This document shows positions 42,646 to 51,000 of a stretch of DNA of 64,000 nucleotides, piece after piece; position 1 is the first letter of the stretch, and each line of letters opens with the position of its first letter. The notes beneath the pieces were generated by a model. It was not told the origin of the DNA, made no database searches, and saw only the letters and a list, made by a program, of their open reading frames with translations. The stretch is from an uncultured Elusimicrobia bacterium (GTDB lineage: Bacteria; Elusimicrobiota; Elusimicrobia; Elusimicrobiales; Elusimicrobiaceae). The stretch is taken from positions 60,018 to 124,017 of the forward strand of contig CAMZGO010000004.1 of the NCBI GenBank assembly GCA_947306425.1, written 5' to 3'. Made by a program: the position numbers and the translations under genes.

Positions 42646-43181
42646 TGTTTAATATTCTCCTTACTATTATTTTTGGGTTGAAGATAAAATAAAGTTTTTT
42701 TGTTTAATACCGTTTCCAAACTTTCAATTTCGCGCAAAGTGGTTTTTGTATCGGTAATATATTTTACGGCATTTGCCTTTTTAAGCATTTTCGCATTGAC
42801 ATAAGCCTTTGGGGAAAGGGTACAAAAACTAATTAATTTAGTATCAATTAAATTTGCTCCGTTTGTTTCAAGATGTATTTGATATTTATTTTTGTGTAAA
42901 AGTTTTAAAAGCGGGTTTAGGTTTTGTTCTGTCGGTTCTCCACCTGTTAAAACAACAGTTTTACACGGATATACGGAAACTTTTTTTAATATTTGCTCTG
43001 CGCTTAAATTGAAATTTGTTTTTTGCGCATATTTTGTATCGCACCACGTGCAACACATACTGCAACCTGCAAGGCGGATAAAAATTGCCGGGCAACCGCT
43101 AAAAAAGCCCTCCCCCTCCACGGAATAAAAAATCTCATTAACTTTATATTTATTTGCGGATGACGCAGGCAGAGTCCTCAT
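42570..43181 (-). CDS. queE: 7-carboxy-7-deazaguanine synthase
   Basis: Radical SAM enzyme of queuosine synthesis (203 aa). The cluster motif CX3CX2C is Cys40, Cys44, Cys47 in GCSMCCTWCDT. IFYSVEGEGFFSGCPAIFIRLAG precedes it, and VLTGGEPTEQ and LETNG follow; the C-terminal LSVQLHKFL is typical. Overlaps queD by 32 nt upstream and folE by 76 nt downstream. Confidence 0.95.
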   Translation of the reverse strand: MRTLPASSANKYKVNEIFYSVEGEGFFSGCPAIFIRLAGCSMCCTWCDTKYAQKTNFNLSAEQILKKVSVYPCKTVVLTGGEPTEQNLNPLLKLLHKNKYQIHLETNGANLIDTKLISFCTLSPKAYVNAKMLKKANAVKYITDTKTTLREIESLETVLNKKTLFYLQPKNNSKENIKQCLKLIKQKPNMRLSVQLHKFLKIK

Positions 43182-43494
43182 TTTCCCATAACTCCAAAGT
43201 TTTTAAAGTTAGATTTTTTTCTTTTAAAACTTGTGCGGCTTTATCAAAAATATACTGGCTTAAGTTTTCTGCCGTCGGGTTTGGAACGAAATCATTTAAA
43301 AATTTATGGTCCGGCAAGATACTGTCAAGCAAAGGTTTTAAGATTTTAAAATCATAAATCATACCGCTTGGCTGAACATCCCCCTCAATCTCAAAAACTA
43401 CCTGCCAAGTATGGCCGTGCAAATTATGGCAATCGCCGTCATAATCAGGCAATTTGTGCGCAGCGGAAAATTTACGCCTTATACGGAGTAACAT
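43150..43494 (-). CDS. queD: 6-carboxytetrahydropterin synthase
   Basis: Second enzyme of queuosine precursor synthesis (114 aa). Zinc ligands His13 (FSAAHKLP), His26 and His28 in CHNLHGHTW; catalytic Cys22 present. So it is a true QueD, unlike the paralog at 40.96 kb. QueC and QueF are not in this window. Starts just after the DUF1189 gene. Confidence 0.95.
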   Translation of the reverse strand: MLLRIRRKFSAAHKLPDYDGDCHNLHGHTWQVVFEIEGDVQPSGMIYDFKILKPLLDSILPDHKFLNDFVPNPTAENLSQYIFDKAAQVLKEKNLTLKTLELWENEDSACVIRK

Positions 43495-43496
43495 TA

Positions 43497-44306
43497 TTAT
43501 GCACCCTCTTGCGTTTTGTTTTCAACTTGCTTTGGTAAATTCTTATTGCGCAGTGCAGCAAATATTAAATTGGTGTATATTACGAAAAGTAATAGAGCAA
43601 TTACAACACTCATACCTAAAATTTGGACCGGCAGAAGTAATAAAAGTAAATCTATTATGACTATTGGTGCTTGCAAGTACAGTGCTAAAGTAAGCAAGTC
43701 TTTAAAACCAAAATTCATTTTGGAAATTGTACTGATTAAGAAAGCAACAAGTAAAGCAAGTAATGTCAGCATTATGATTCTAAAGAGCATACCCAAAACA
43801 AAGACAACAACCATAAAATAGTTAATAGCGGTAACAATTTTTTCCCTGTTTTCAAGCAAAATTTCTTTTGATATTTTTAAGTCTATATTATCCTGTAAAG
43901 TATTTTCCTGAAACTGCCCGTTATATGCTACATATACAGTATTTTTGTTTACATACATGATTATGTTTTCCTTTTCCATCTGCGTGGGATATCCCGGTTC
44001 GGTAGATGAAGTATCAAAAATAATTTTATACCCCTGCAATTCTTTATTATCAAGTACTAATCTTTCCCCGTCATTTACGGAAATTTGCCCCTTTTCCACA
44101 GTTATTTCAGGAATAATATTGGCGACTTCTTCCAAGCCTGTATTTATTATCGGGCGCAGTTTAACCGGTACATAAATACTAAGAAAAATGGCAGACAAAA
44201 TAAAAAGATAGGTTATAAATAAAAATGCTCTCCATAAAGGTTCTTTCAATGTTTGTAGATAAAACTTTATACTATATAATGCCTTGATTGGTGAAATAAA
44301 GAACAT
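43497..44306 (-). CDS. DUF1189-family membrane protein
   Basis: Integral membrane protein (269 aa). A first membrane helix at about 27-48 and three more at 158-185, 195-215 and 222-250 frame an extracytoplasmic loop of about 110 aa (NTGLEEVANIIPEITVEKGQISVNDGERLVL). This pattern fits DUF1189, whose function is unknown. A TATAAT and GGAGG precede the ATG. It heads the queD-folK operon but no functional link is evident. Confidence 0.72.
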   Translation of the reverse strand: MFFISPIKALYSIKFYLQTLKEPLWRAFLFITYLFILSAIFLSIYVPVKLRPIINTGLEEVANIIPEITVEKGQISVNDGERLVLDNKELQGYKIIFDTSSTEPGYPTQMEKENIIMYVNKNTVYVAYNGQFQENTLQDNIDLKISKEILLENREKIVTAINYFMVVVFVLGMLFRIIMLTLLALLVAFLISTISKMNFGFKDLLTLALYLQAPIVIIDLLLLLLPVQILGMSVVIALLLFVIYTNLIFAALRNKNLPKQVENKTQEGA

Positions 44307-44398
44307 AAATCCTCCGTTTTCCGTTATTTCTTTTATTATAGCATTTAAATAGCAACTAAATTTGAACTGCGGATAATTTACAACCCATCAAAATATGC

Positions 44399-44404
44399 TA
44401 AAAT
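44399..44404 (+). promoter_or_regulatory. Extended -10 promoter of tRNA-Gln
   Basis: TGCTAAAAT with the hexamer at 44399-44404, 8 nt before the tRNA. Confidence 0.55.
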
Positions 44405-44412
44405 ATATATAT

Positions 44413-44483
44413 TCCGGGATGGTGTAATGGTAGCACAAGCGCCTCTGGAGCGTTTAGCCTAGGTTCGAGTCCTAGTCCCGGAG
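44413..44483 (+). tRNA. tRNA-Gln (anticodon CTG)
   Basis: 71 nt. Acceptor TCCGGGA/TCCCGGA, anticodon stem AGCGC/GCGTT (G-T pairs allowed) with loop CTCTGGA, T-loop GGTTCGAGTCC. The discriminator G is followed by TTT, so CCA is not encoded. Confidence 0.95.
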
Positions 44484-44492
44484 TTTCTGTGC

Positions 44493-44498
44493 TACAAT
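44493..44498 (+). promoter_or_regulatory. Extended -10 promoter of tRNA-Pro
   Basis: TGCTACAAT with hexamer TACAAT, 7 nt before the tRNA start. Confidence 0.55.
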
Positions 44499-44505
44499 AC
44501 ATTCA

Positions 44506-44577
44506 CGGGGCATGGCTCAATGGTAGAGCGCTCGCTTTGGGAGCGAGAGGTTCCCGGTTCAAGCCCGGGTGCCCCGA
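44506..44577 (+). tRNA. tRNA-Pro (anticodon TGG)
   Basis: 72 nt. Acceptor CGGGGCA/TGCCCCG, anticodon stem CTCGC/GCGAG with loop TTTGGGA, T-arm CCCGGTTCAAGCCCGGG. No encoded CCA. A protease gene begins 14 nt downstream and may be read through from this promoter. Confidence 0.96.
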
Positions 44578-44591
44578 TTTTTGGGGGGCCG

Positions 44592-45575
44592 ATGCCAACA
44601 AAAATTTTTAAACAAGCAAGCATTTTACCTGCCTATACATTATTTTTAAATCCTTCTGATTTTAAAACTTTAAAAATAAACAAAAATTTACAGGTTCTTG
44701 TTTCAAAACTTATTAAAACACCTTTTGATTTTGATAGTTTGGTACCTTCCCTAAACATAATTTACAAGGGCAAAGATGCAGCCGCTTTGGTGCAAGTTGC
44801 GGTTAAAACCGAAAAAGGCTGGAGCGGGTTATATAAAATCTTTTACCTGTCAAAAAACTACAAAAAAACTTTCAGTAATTTAAAAGATAATTTTATTTCC
44901 CGTCAAACAGATACTGTTTTGCCTCGCACGAAAGCAAATGCTTTTAAATTACAAATAACTTTACTTGGCCAAGCGAAAATAAATTTGATTACTGCCGCTT
45001 TAACAAATAAAAATATTAGGCATAATACAGAACTTTCTATGGAAAGTTTAGGGGTTACAAATATTGAATTACCTGTTAAACCAATCAGTCAAAAAGAATA
45101 TAAAATTAAAAGTTTAAGAAATGAAATTTGCAGCCCGACAAGTTTGACAATGGCTTTAAATTATTTCGGTAAAAAAGTTACTTTGAATAATACCGTAAAA
45201 GGTGTTTTTGATGAGGGTGCAAAAATATACGGCACTTGGCCTTTAAATACTGCTTACGCTGCTGAATATGGCCTTAAATGTTGCGTTACGCGATGCTCAT
45301 CACTTGCTCAAGCGGAAGCGGAAATTTACCAAGCAAGGCCTTTAATAATTTCAGTTTCCTTTAAAAACGGGGAACTTAAAAATGCCCCTATTAAAAAAAC
45401 AGACGGCCACCTTGTTTTGCTTTGCGGGCTAGACGAAAACGGGGATTTTATTACACTTGATCCTGCTGCAAAAACAGCCAAAACCGTACGCCGAATTTAT
45501 AGCAGGAAAGATTTGTCCAAAGTTTGGTTAAAAAATAAACGCGGGCTTGCTTATGCCTTTGCTTATGAGAATTAA
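44592..45575 (+). CDS. C39-like cysteine peptidase domain protein
   Basis: Papain-like fold protein (327 aa). The C-terminal half has the C39-type triad: Cys in EICSPTSLTMAL (about residue 181), His in TDGHLVLLCG and Asp in FITLDPAAKT. The N-terminal 160 residues are beta-rich and unassigned. No signal peptide is evident. The start is the ATG at 44592 after TGGGGGGCC; an upstream in-frame ATG at 44520 would translate tRNA-Pro and is rejected. Its last 11 nt overlap the peptide-binding lipoprotein gene, so the two are coupled; a joint role in peptide use is inferred. Confidence 0.82.
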   Translation: MPTKIFKQASILPAYTLFLNPSDFKTLKINKNLQVLVSKLIKTPFDFDSLVPSLNIIYKGKDAAALVQVAVKTEKGWSGLYKIFYLSKNYKKTFSNLKDNFISRQTDTVLPRTKANAFKLQITLLGQAKINLITAALTNKNIRHNTELSMESLGVTNIELPVKPISQKEYKIKSLRNEICSPTSLTMALNYFGKKVTLNNTVKGVFDEGAKIYGTWPLNTAYAAEYGLKCCVTRCSSLAQAEAEIYQARPLIISVSFKNGELKNAPIKKTDGHLVLLCGLDENGDFITLDPAAKTAKTVRRIYSRKDLSKVWLKNKRGLAYAFAYEN

Positions 45576-47295
45576 AATTTTTATTGCATTTCTAATTTGT
45601 TTTTGCCTTTTTGCTTGCGCACCAAAACGCAGTGAAAAGGAATTAACATTAGCCCTTGCCGGCGAAACCGAAACCTTAGACCCCGCCCTTTCTTACGACG
45701 GTATAACCCATGGCGTACTTTTAAATGTTTATGACACAATTATTCGCTTTAAAGGCTCTTCCATTAATGAATTTGAACCTTTAATTGCAAGCCAAGTGCC
45801 GAGTTTAAAAAACGGGCTCATCTCAAAAGACGGTTTAACTTACACTTTCCCAATTAGACAAGACATTAACTTTACCGATGGTACACCTCTTACCGTTGAA
45901 GATACGGTTTATTCCTTAAGGCGTTTTTTGTTAACAGATAGTTCCGGCGGCCCCTCTGCACTATTACTTGAGCCGATTTTGGATATCAGTTCAACGCGAG
46001 ATGAAAAGGGTAATTTGCAAATAACCTTTGAAGACCTTAAAAATGCTGTTTATGCAGACGGCAATAATTTAGTAGTTAAACTTAAAAAACCTTTTGCACC
46101 TTTCTTGGCAATTATGGCAAGATGGTCCTATATAATAAACAAAAATTGGGCAATTAAACAGGGCGCTTGGGACGGTACCGCCGAAACAATGAAAGATTTT
46201 AATAATCCGCAAAAACAAGATTCAGCCCTATTTGATAAAGCCAACGGAAGCGGACCTTTCACTATAGAGCGTTGGGATAAACCAAAAAAACGCATATACT
46301 TAAAAGCAAATAAAAATTATTTTTTGGGTGCCCCAAAACTTGAACGCGTTTATATTATCACACTTGCGGAACAAAGCACTATGCGCTTAATGCTGCAAAG
46401 CGGGGAAATTGATATTGCGGAAATTGCTCCCTCGCTTACACCGCAGCTCGAGGGTGATAAAAATGTTAAAGTTTATGACACTTTGCCGCGTCTTAAAACA
46501 GACCCTGTTTTGTTTTTTACCTTTAAAATTAACCCGGAAAATAACCCTGATATCGGAAGCGGAAAACTTGACGGGAAAGGTATACCGCCTGATTTTTTTG
46601 AAGATAAAACTTTGCGCCAGGCATTTGCTTATGCTTTTGATTATGATGCCTTTTTAAACCAAACCATGCGCGGCAAAGCGCCGCGTGCATGCGGGCCTGT
46701 TCCGCCGAAACTTTTACAAAATCCTGCGCCGCAAAAATGTTATAAATTTGATATTGAAAAAGCAAAAAAACTTTTTAAAACCGCAAAAAACGGTAAAGTA
46801 TGGGATAAAGGTTTCAATTTCACTTTAACCGTAAATTCCGGCAGCAATTTGCGTAAGTCCGCCGCAGAGATTTTGAAAAGAAATGTGGAAAGCATTAACC
46901 CTAAATTCAAAATTGAAATACGCGAGATACCTTGGGCCAATTTCCTGGAAAAAACCCAAAACCATAAAATGCCGCTTTGGGTGCGCGGTTGGGTGGCGGA
47001 CTATCCTGATGCTCATAATTTTGCCTTCCCTTTTTTGCATTATGACGGACGTTATGCCATAGCACAAAATTATAAAAACCCCGAAATTGCCAAACTTATA
47101 GAACAGGCAAAAATTGAAATTTCCCCATTAAAACGTGCACAACTTTATAGCAATCTACAAGCCTTAAATCATGAGGAAGCCACACAAATTTACACTGTTT
47201 ACTCCCCCGGCGTCTGGGTTTTACGTAGTGAAGTTAAAGGTTTTTTAGATAACCCGGTGTTTTTGGGAATTTATTTATATCCTCTGTATAAATAG
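45565..47295 (+). CDS. ABC transporter substrate-binding lipoprotein, peptide/nickel type
   Basis: Family 5 solute-binding protein (576 aa) like OppA/DppA. Lipoprotein signal CFCLFACAPKR with the lipidated Cys near residue 18. The domain starts at LTLALAGETETLDPALSYDG and includes YDTIIRFKG, DINFTDGTPLTVEDTVYSLRR, and AFAYAFDYDAF. No permease or ATPase genes are adjacent, so it is an orphan binding protein here. The start overlaps the end of the C39-like gene. Confidence 0.92.
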   Translation: MRIKIFIAFLICFCLFACAPKRSEKELTLALAGETETLDPALSYDGITHGVLLNVYDTIIRFKGSSINEFEPLIASQVPSLKNGLISKDGLTYTFPIRQDINFTDGTPLTVEDTVYSLRRFLLTDSSGGPSALLLEPILDISSTRDEKGNLQITFEDLKNAVYADGNNLVVKLKKPFAPFLAIMARWSYIINKNWAIKQGAWDGTAETMKDFNNPQKQDSALFDKANGSGPFTIERWDKPKKRIYLKANKNYFLGAPKLERVYIITLAEQSTMRLMLQSGEIDIAEIAPSLTPQLEGDKNVKVYDTLPRLKTDPVLFFTFKINPENNPDIGSGKLDGKGIPPDFFEDKTLRQAFAYAFDYDAFLNQTMRGKAPRACGPVPPKLLQNPAPQKCYKFDIEKAKKLFKTAKNGKVWDKGFNFTLTVNSGSNLRKSAAEILKRNVESINPKFKIEIREIPWANFLEKTQNHKMPLWVRGWVADYPDAHNFAFPFLHYDGRYAIAQNYKNPEIAKLIEQAKIEISPLKRAQLYSNLQALNHEEATQIYTVYSPGVWVLRSEVKGFLDNPVFLGIYLYPLYK

Positions 47296-47341
47296 GATTT
47301 TATTTGATATGATTAAGTAGCGTAAATAAATTTAAGGAGTT

Positions 47342-47575
47342 TTATTTTAATGTAGGGTTTGTACCCTAGAGAAATTTAAATGTTTTTGGAACCGTAGAAA
47401 TACGGAGAGCTTTTGAGAAATCAAAAGCATTGGTTACCACCAAAAACAGTCGTATTTACAGCTATACAAGTAACCGACGGGTGAAAGTGTATCTGATTCT
47501 GCCGCCTTCATGGCGGCAGGTACGGTTGTTGTGTTTGAGTCTGGTAACCAATCTCAAATATGACGGCCGTTTTTA
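47342..47575 (+). ncRNA. Candidate pseudoknotted structured RNA
   Basis: The 292-nt gap between the lipoprotein gene and a TPR protein folds strongly on the plus strand. A closing helix 47382-47389/47440-47447 (GTTTTTGG/CCAAAAAC) encloses two perfect hairpins with GAAA loops (47392-47405 and 47409-47428). Its last single strand, TTGGTTACCA (47430-47439), is the exact complement of 47542-47551, inside a second domain closed by 47449-47457/47556-47564. That domain also has a 7-bp GC hairpin (47500-47518). AACCGTA (47391-47396) could alternatively pair with 47521-47527. No known riboswitch or ribozyme signature is recognised. It may be a leader of the downstream gene or a separate RNA. Confidence 0.65.
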
Positions 47576-47587
47576 TTTAGACAAATT

Positions 47588-48004
47588 ATGAGGAATATTA
47601 GAGAAAAAATAAAGGAATTTTATCTTGGCAGAGCTAAATTATATGCAAAAATCAAACAATATAAGAAAGCCGTTAACGATTATGAAAAAGTGTATTCAGA
47701 TTATGTTTCTAATGATATAGTAAGTGTATGTGAAAGTAACGGCTTTACTAAAGAAGCAGAAAAACTTTATACTAAAGCGATAAACGAAGATAAAAACAAT
47801 CCTAAAAATTATTTACGCAGAGCGTATTTTTATATGCTTACCGAAAGAAATAAAAAAGCCCTTTCCGATTGTGAATTTTGCTTAAAACTTTATCCAAAAG
47901 ATATAATTATTTTAACACTTAAAGATGTGTTAACTAAGAAATTAAAATTTACCAAAAAGACACCGACAGCAAAAAACAAAAAGGGCATATCTCCTAGTCA
48001 TTGA
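47588..48004 (+). CDS. TPR-like repeat protein
   Basis: Small protein (138 aa) made of three tetratricopeptide-like units: YLGRAKLYAKIKQYKKAVNDYEK (10-32), the segment from NGFTKEAEKLYTKAINED (about 51-68) and NYLRRAYFYMLTERNKKALSDCEF (about 73-96). The tail is lysine-rich. No signal peptide. It begins 13 nt after the structured RNA candidate, whose folding could affect its expression. The ATG at 47588 lacks a clear ribosome binding site. Confidence 0.7.
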   Translation: MRNIREKIKEFYLGRAKLYAKIKQYKKAVNDYEKVYSDYVSNDIVSVCESNGFTKEAEKLYTKAINEDKNNPKNYLRRAYFYMLTERNKKALSDCEFCLKLYPKDIIILTLKDVLTKKLKFTKKTPTAKNKKGISPSH

Positions 48005-48055
48005 CACGCGCGCTATATTATGTTTTAATGTATATATACTGTTACGGGGTGGGTT

Positions 48056-51000
48056 ATGTCAAATATAGATAAAAATTATGAGGACTTTTTAAAATCATTA
48101 CAGGAAGATAACACTCAAAATACACAGGAAGGGTTTCCTTTCAGTGAAGATTTTGATATTGAAAATTTTATTAAAACAACTGAAACTCCGCAAACAGAAC
48201 CCCTACAAACAGTTCCTGAAAAAGAAAAAGACTTTACCCCAATAAAAGTAGAATCAAATACCCCAAAAACAGAAAATAACCAACCGTCTTTAGAAGGCGA
48301 AGAAAAGGGCTTGACCTTTGAAACGGAAGACAAAAATTATTCCTTAAAACGCCTTGAGGAAAAATTAACCGACCTTCAACAACGTTTTGATGAAACTAAT
48401 ACCGCAAAGGAGGAAGAATCCGCCTTTAGCGCAGAATTAAATAAAGAAGAGGAAGAAGGATTACAAACACAACCGGAAAGAAGTGATGAAGAATTCTTTT
48501 CTAATATTTCCTCCGCCATACAGACCTTGAAAGGCAGTTTAGATAATATAGTAAGCACACGCCTCCGCTACGAAGAAAACATAATAAGACAAGACCAAAC
48601 TTTAATTACACGGTTAAGAGAAAAAACAACCCGCCTTAAAGCAATAAATTTAGCTTTAAACAGCGAAGTAAAACGTTCCAAAAACGAAAAACTAGAATAC
48701 CTGCGTAAAACAGCAGAACAAACAAAAGAATTGCTTTCCCTGCGCATGCAGCTTTCACACGCTGAAGAACGTACGAAACAGGGTGATTTTAAAATATCTA
48801 ATTTAGAACAGCAAATTACTTTGCTTACACAGGAAAAGAATTTATTAGATGACGAAATTGCCAAAATAAGGCAAGAAAAATTAAAATTTTTACAAACCTC
48901 CGCCGAACAAACAAGAAATATTATGCAACTTCGTCATCAACTTTCAGCTAAGGAAGAGGCCTTAAAACAAGAGGAAGTAAAAACAAACTTTTTGGAACAA
49001 CAATTAAAAACCGTTGAAGCCGCACATCTTGCTTTAAAACAAGAAAATAAAAATTCAGAAATCAATAACTCTGAAATACAAAGAACTTTAAAATTGCAAA
49101 GAGAAGAAATTGATTCTTTAACTTCCCAATTAAACCAAAGCAGAATAGAACTTTCCAACAAAGCAGCGGAAGCAACTTCCCTTAGGCAACAGCTTTTAAA
49201 TGCACAGTTTTCCCCGGAACAAAACAAAAATGAAGCCGCGGTATTTGCTGTTAAACAAGAAACAGTACTTGCACCTTTACAGTTGGCCCAACAGGAACAT
49301 GAAAGGAAAATTGCCCTTTTAAGAGCAGAACAAAGTGCAGAACTTCAGCGCTTAAGAACAAAGGCCTTACAGGAAGAAACCGAACTTCGCGGGGAACTAC
49401 AAAGGGCGGAAGCAAAATTTCATCAGGAAGAAACTTTTGTCAATACTTTAAAAATGCAGATTCAAAACCTTGAATCAAGTTTAAAGGATTTAGAGCAAGA
49501 TAAAGCAAATTATAAAAATAAATCTGATAGTCTTACAAGAGAAATTGAAGCAATTAAAGAAAATAACAGGGCAGAACTAGCAGACCTGCGAGAAACGTTA
49601 AGAAGAGCCCAAAATTCTTATGACAAACAACAAGATTTCTACAATACCTTGGAAACACAATACCATAATACCCAAAGGGAGAAATATTATTTAAGCGAAG
49701 AACTTAAAAAAGTAATTGCCCAAAAGGACGATGCTCTGCTTCAAAATGAAAGATATTTGACAGAGATAGAAAAACTAAAAAACGAGCAGAATGATATAAC
49801 CGATAATCTAAAAAAAGAAATACAAGAGCTTCTTTCTTCAAAAAACAAATTAACACAAGAACTTAATAACTTAAAACAAGAGCAAAAACCAAAAGCGGAA
49901 ACAGTACAACAAACTCAAAATAACCTACAGGAAAACAGTGCCGCTTTGGCCCTATTAAAAACGCAGTTATCTGCCTTATTAAATTCCAGAGAAAACACGG
50001 ACAAAGCCCTCTTGGAAGCAAGAGAAGAAAAATTAAAATTGCTCAATAAACTTGAGGAACAAACCAAACAATTAAATGCTTTCCAAATTAATTACCAAAA
50101 CGAAATCGCCGCTCTTACACAGGAAAAAGAAAAAGCACGGATTGAAGCAGAAGAAAGAATAAAGAATTTAGAAGATAAATTGAAATCAGATAAAGAATTA
50201 TTATTGTCCTTAACCCAACAGTTAGATAATCTTAAGTCAGTTAGCAATAACATTACCGATCAAGAACTCAACACCGAGCGTTTAAAAAACCAAAAACTTA
50301 CACAGGAACTTGAAAAGGCACAGAAAATTTTTAATCAGGATACCATTTTGTTGGAAGAGTTAAAGAACCAATATGCCACTTTACAAGAACGTAATACAAT
50401 TTTGGAAGCAGAACTTTCAAAAATTACTGAAGAAAATAAACAAATAGAAACCGAGCGTCAAATATATAAAGACCAAGTAGAAGAACTTAAAAAACAGCTG
50501 GAAGACGTCCGTACAGAACTTAAACAAGGGCAGGAATTTACAAAGCAGCTTTCCGCACAAGTAGCGAAGTTAAAAATGGTAAACACGGCGTTAAATGCGG
50601 CATTAAAGCAAACTCAGGAACAAAAAATAGAGGCCTTAAACCAAACCGCCAAACAAACCCAAGAAATATTGGAACTCAAAGCACAATTACAAAAAGCGCA
50701 AAGTTCTTTATTGGAATTTGAACAAGGCACCGTAAAAATTAAAGCTGAATATGAAACCAAAATTAAAGAATTGGAAGAAGAGCTTAAGCGTGTTTCCGCT
50801 ATGTGTGTAACACAAACAAAGGAAATAAATGAAATTAAGACCGATAACTTGCGCCTTAAAACTATTGCTGAAGAAAAACTGCTGCTGCAAAACCGCTTTA
50901 ATGCTCTGCAAAAAGATGCTGCTTCTTTGTCAGAGGAATTAAATACGTACAAAACAAAAGCTAAAGAAGATACTTTAATCAAAGCTAAAACAGCAGCTTT

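Noticed and set aside
44520..44591. N-terminal extension of the C39-like gene
   Set aside because: These codons translate the tRNA-Pro gene; a proper ribosome binding site lies before the ATG at 44592.
47588..48004. Outer-membrane lipoprotein reading of the TPR gene
   Set aside because: There is no signal peptide or lipobox; the N-terminus is charged.
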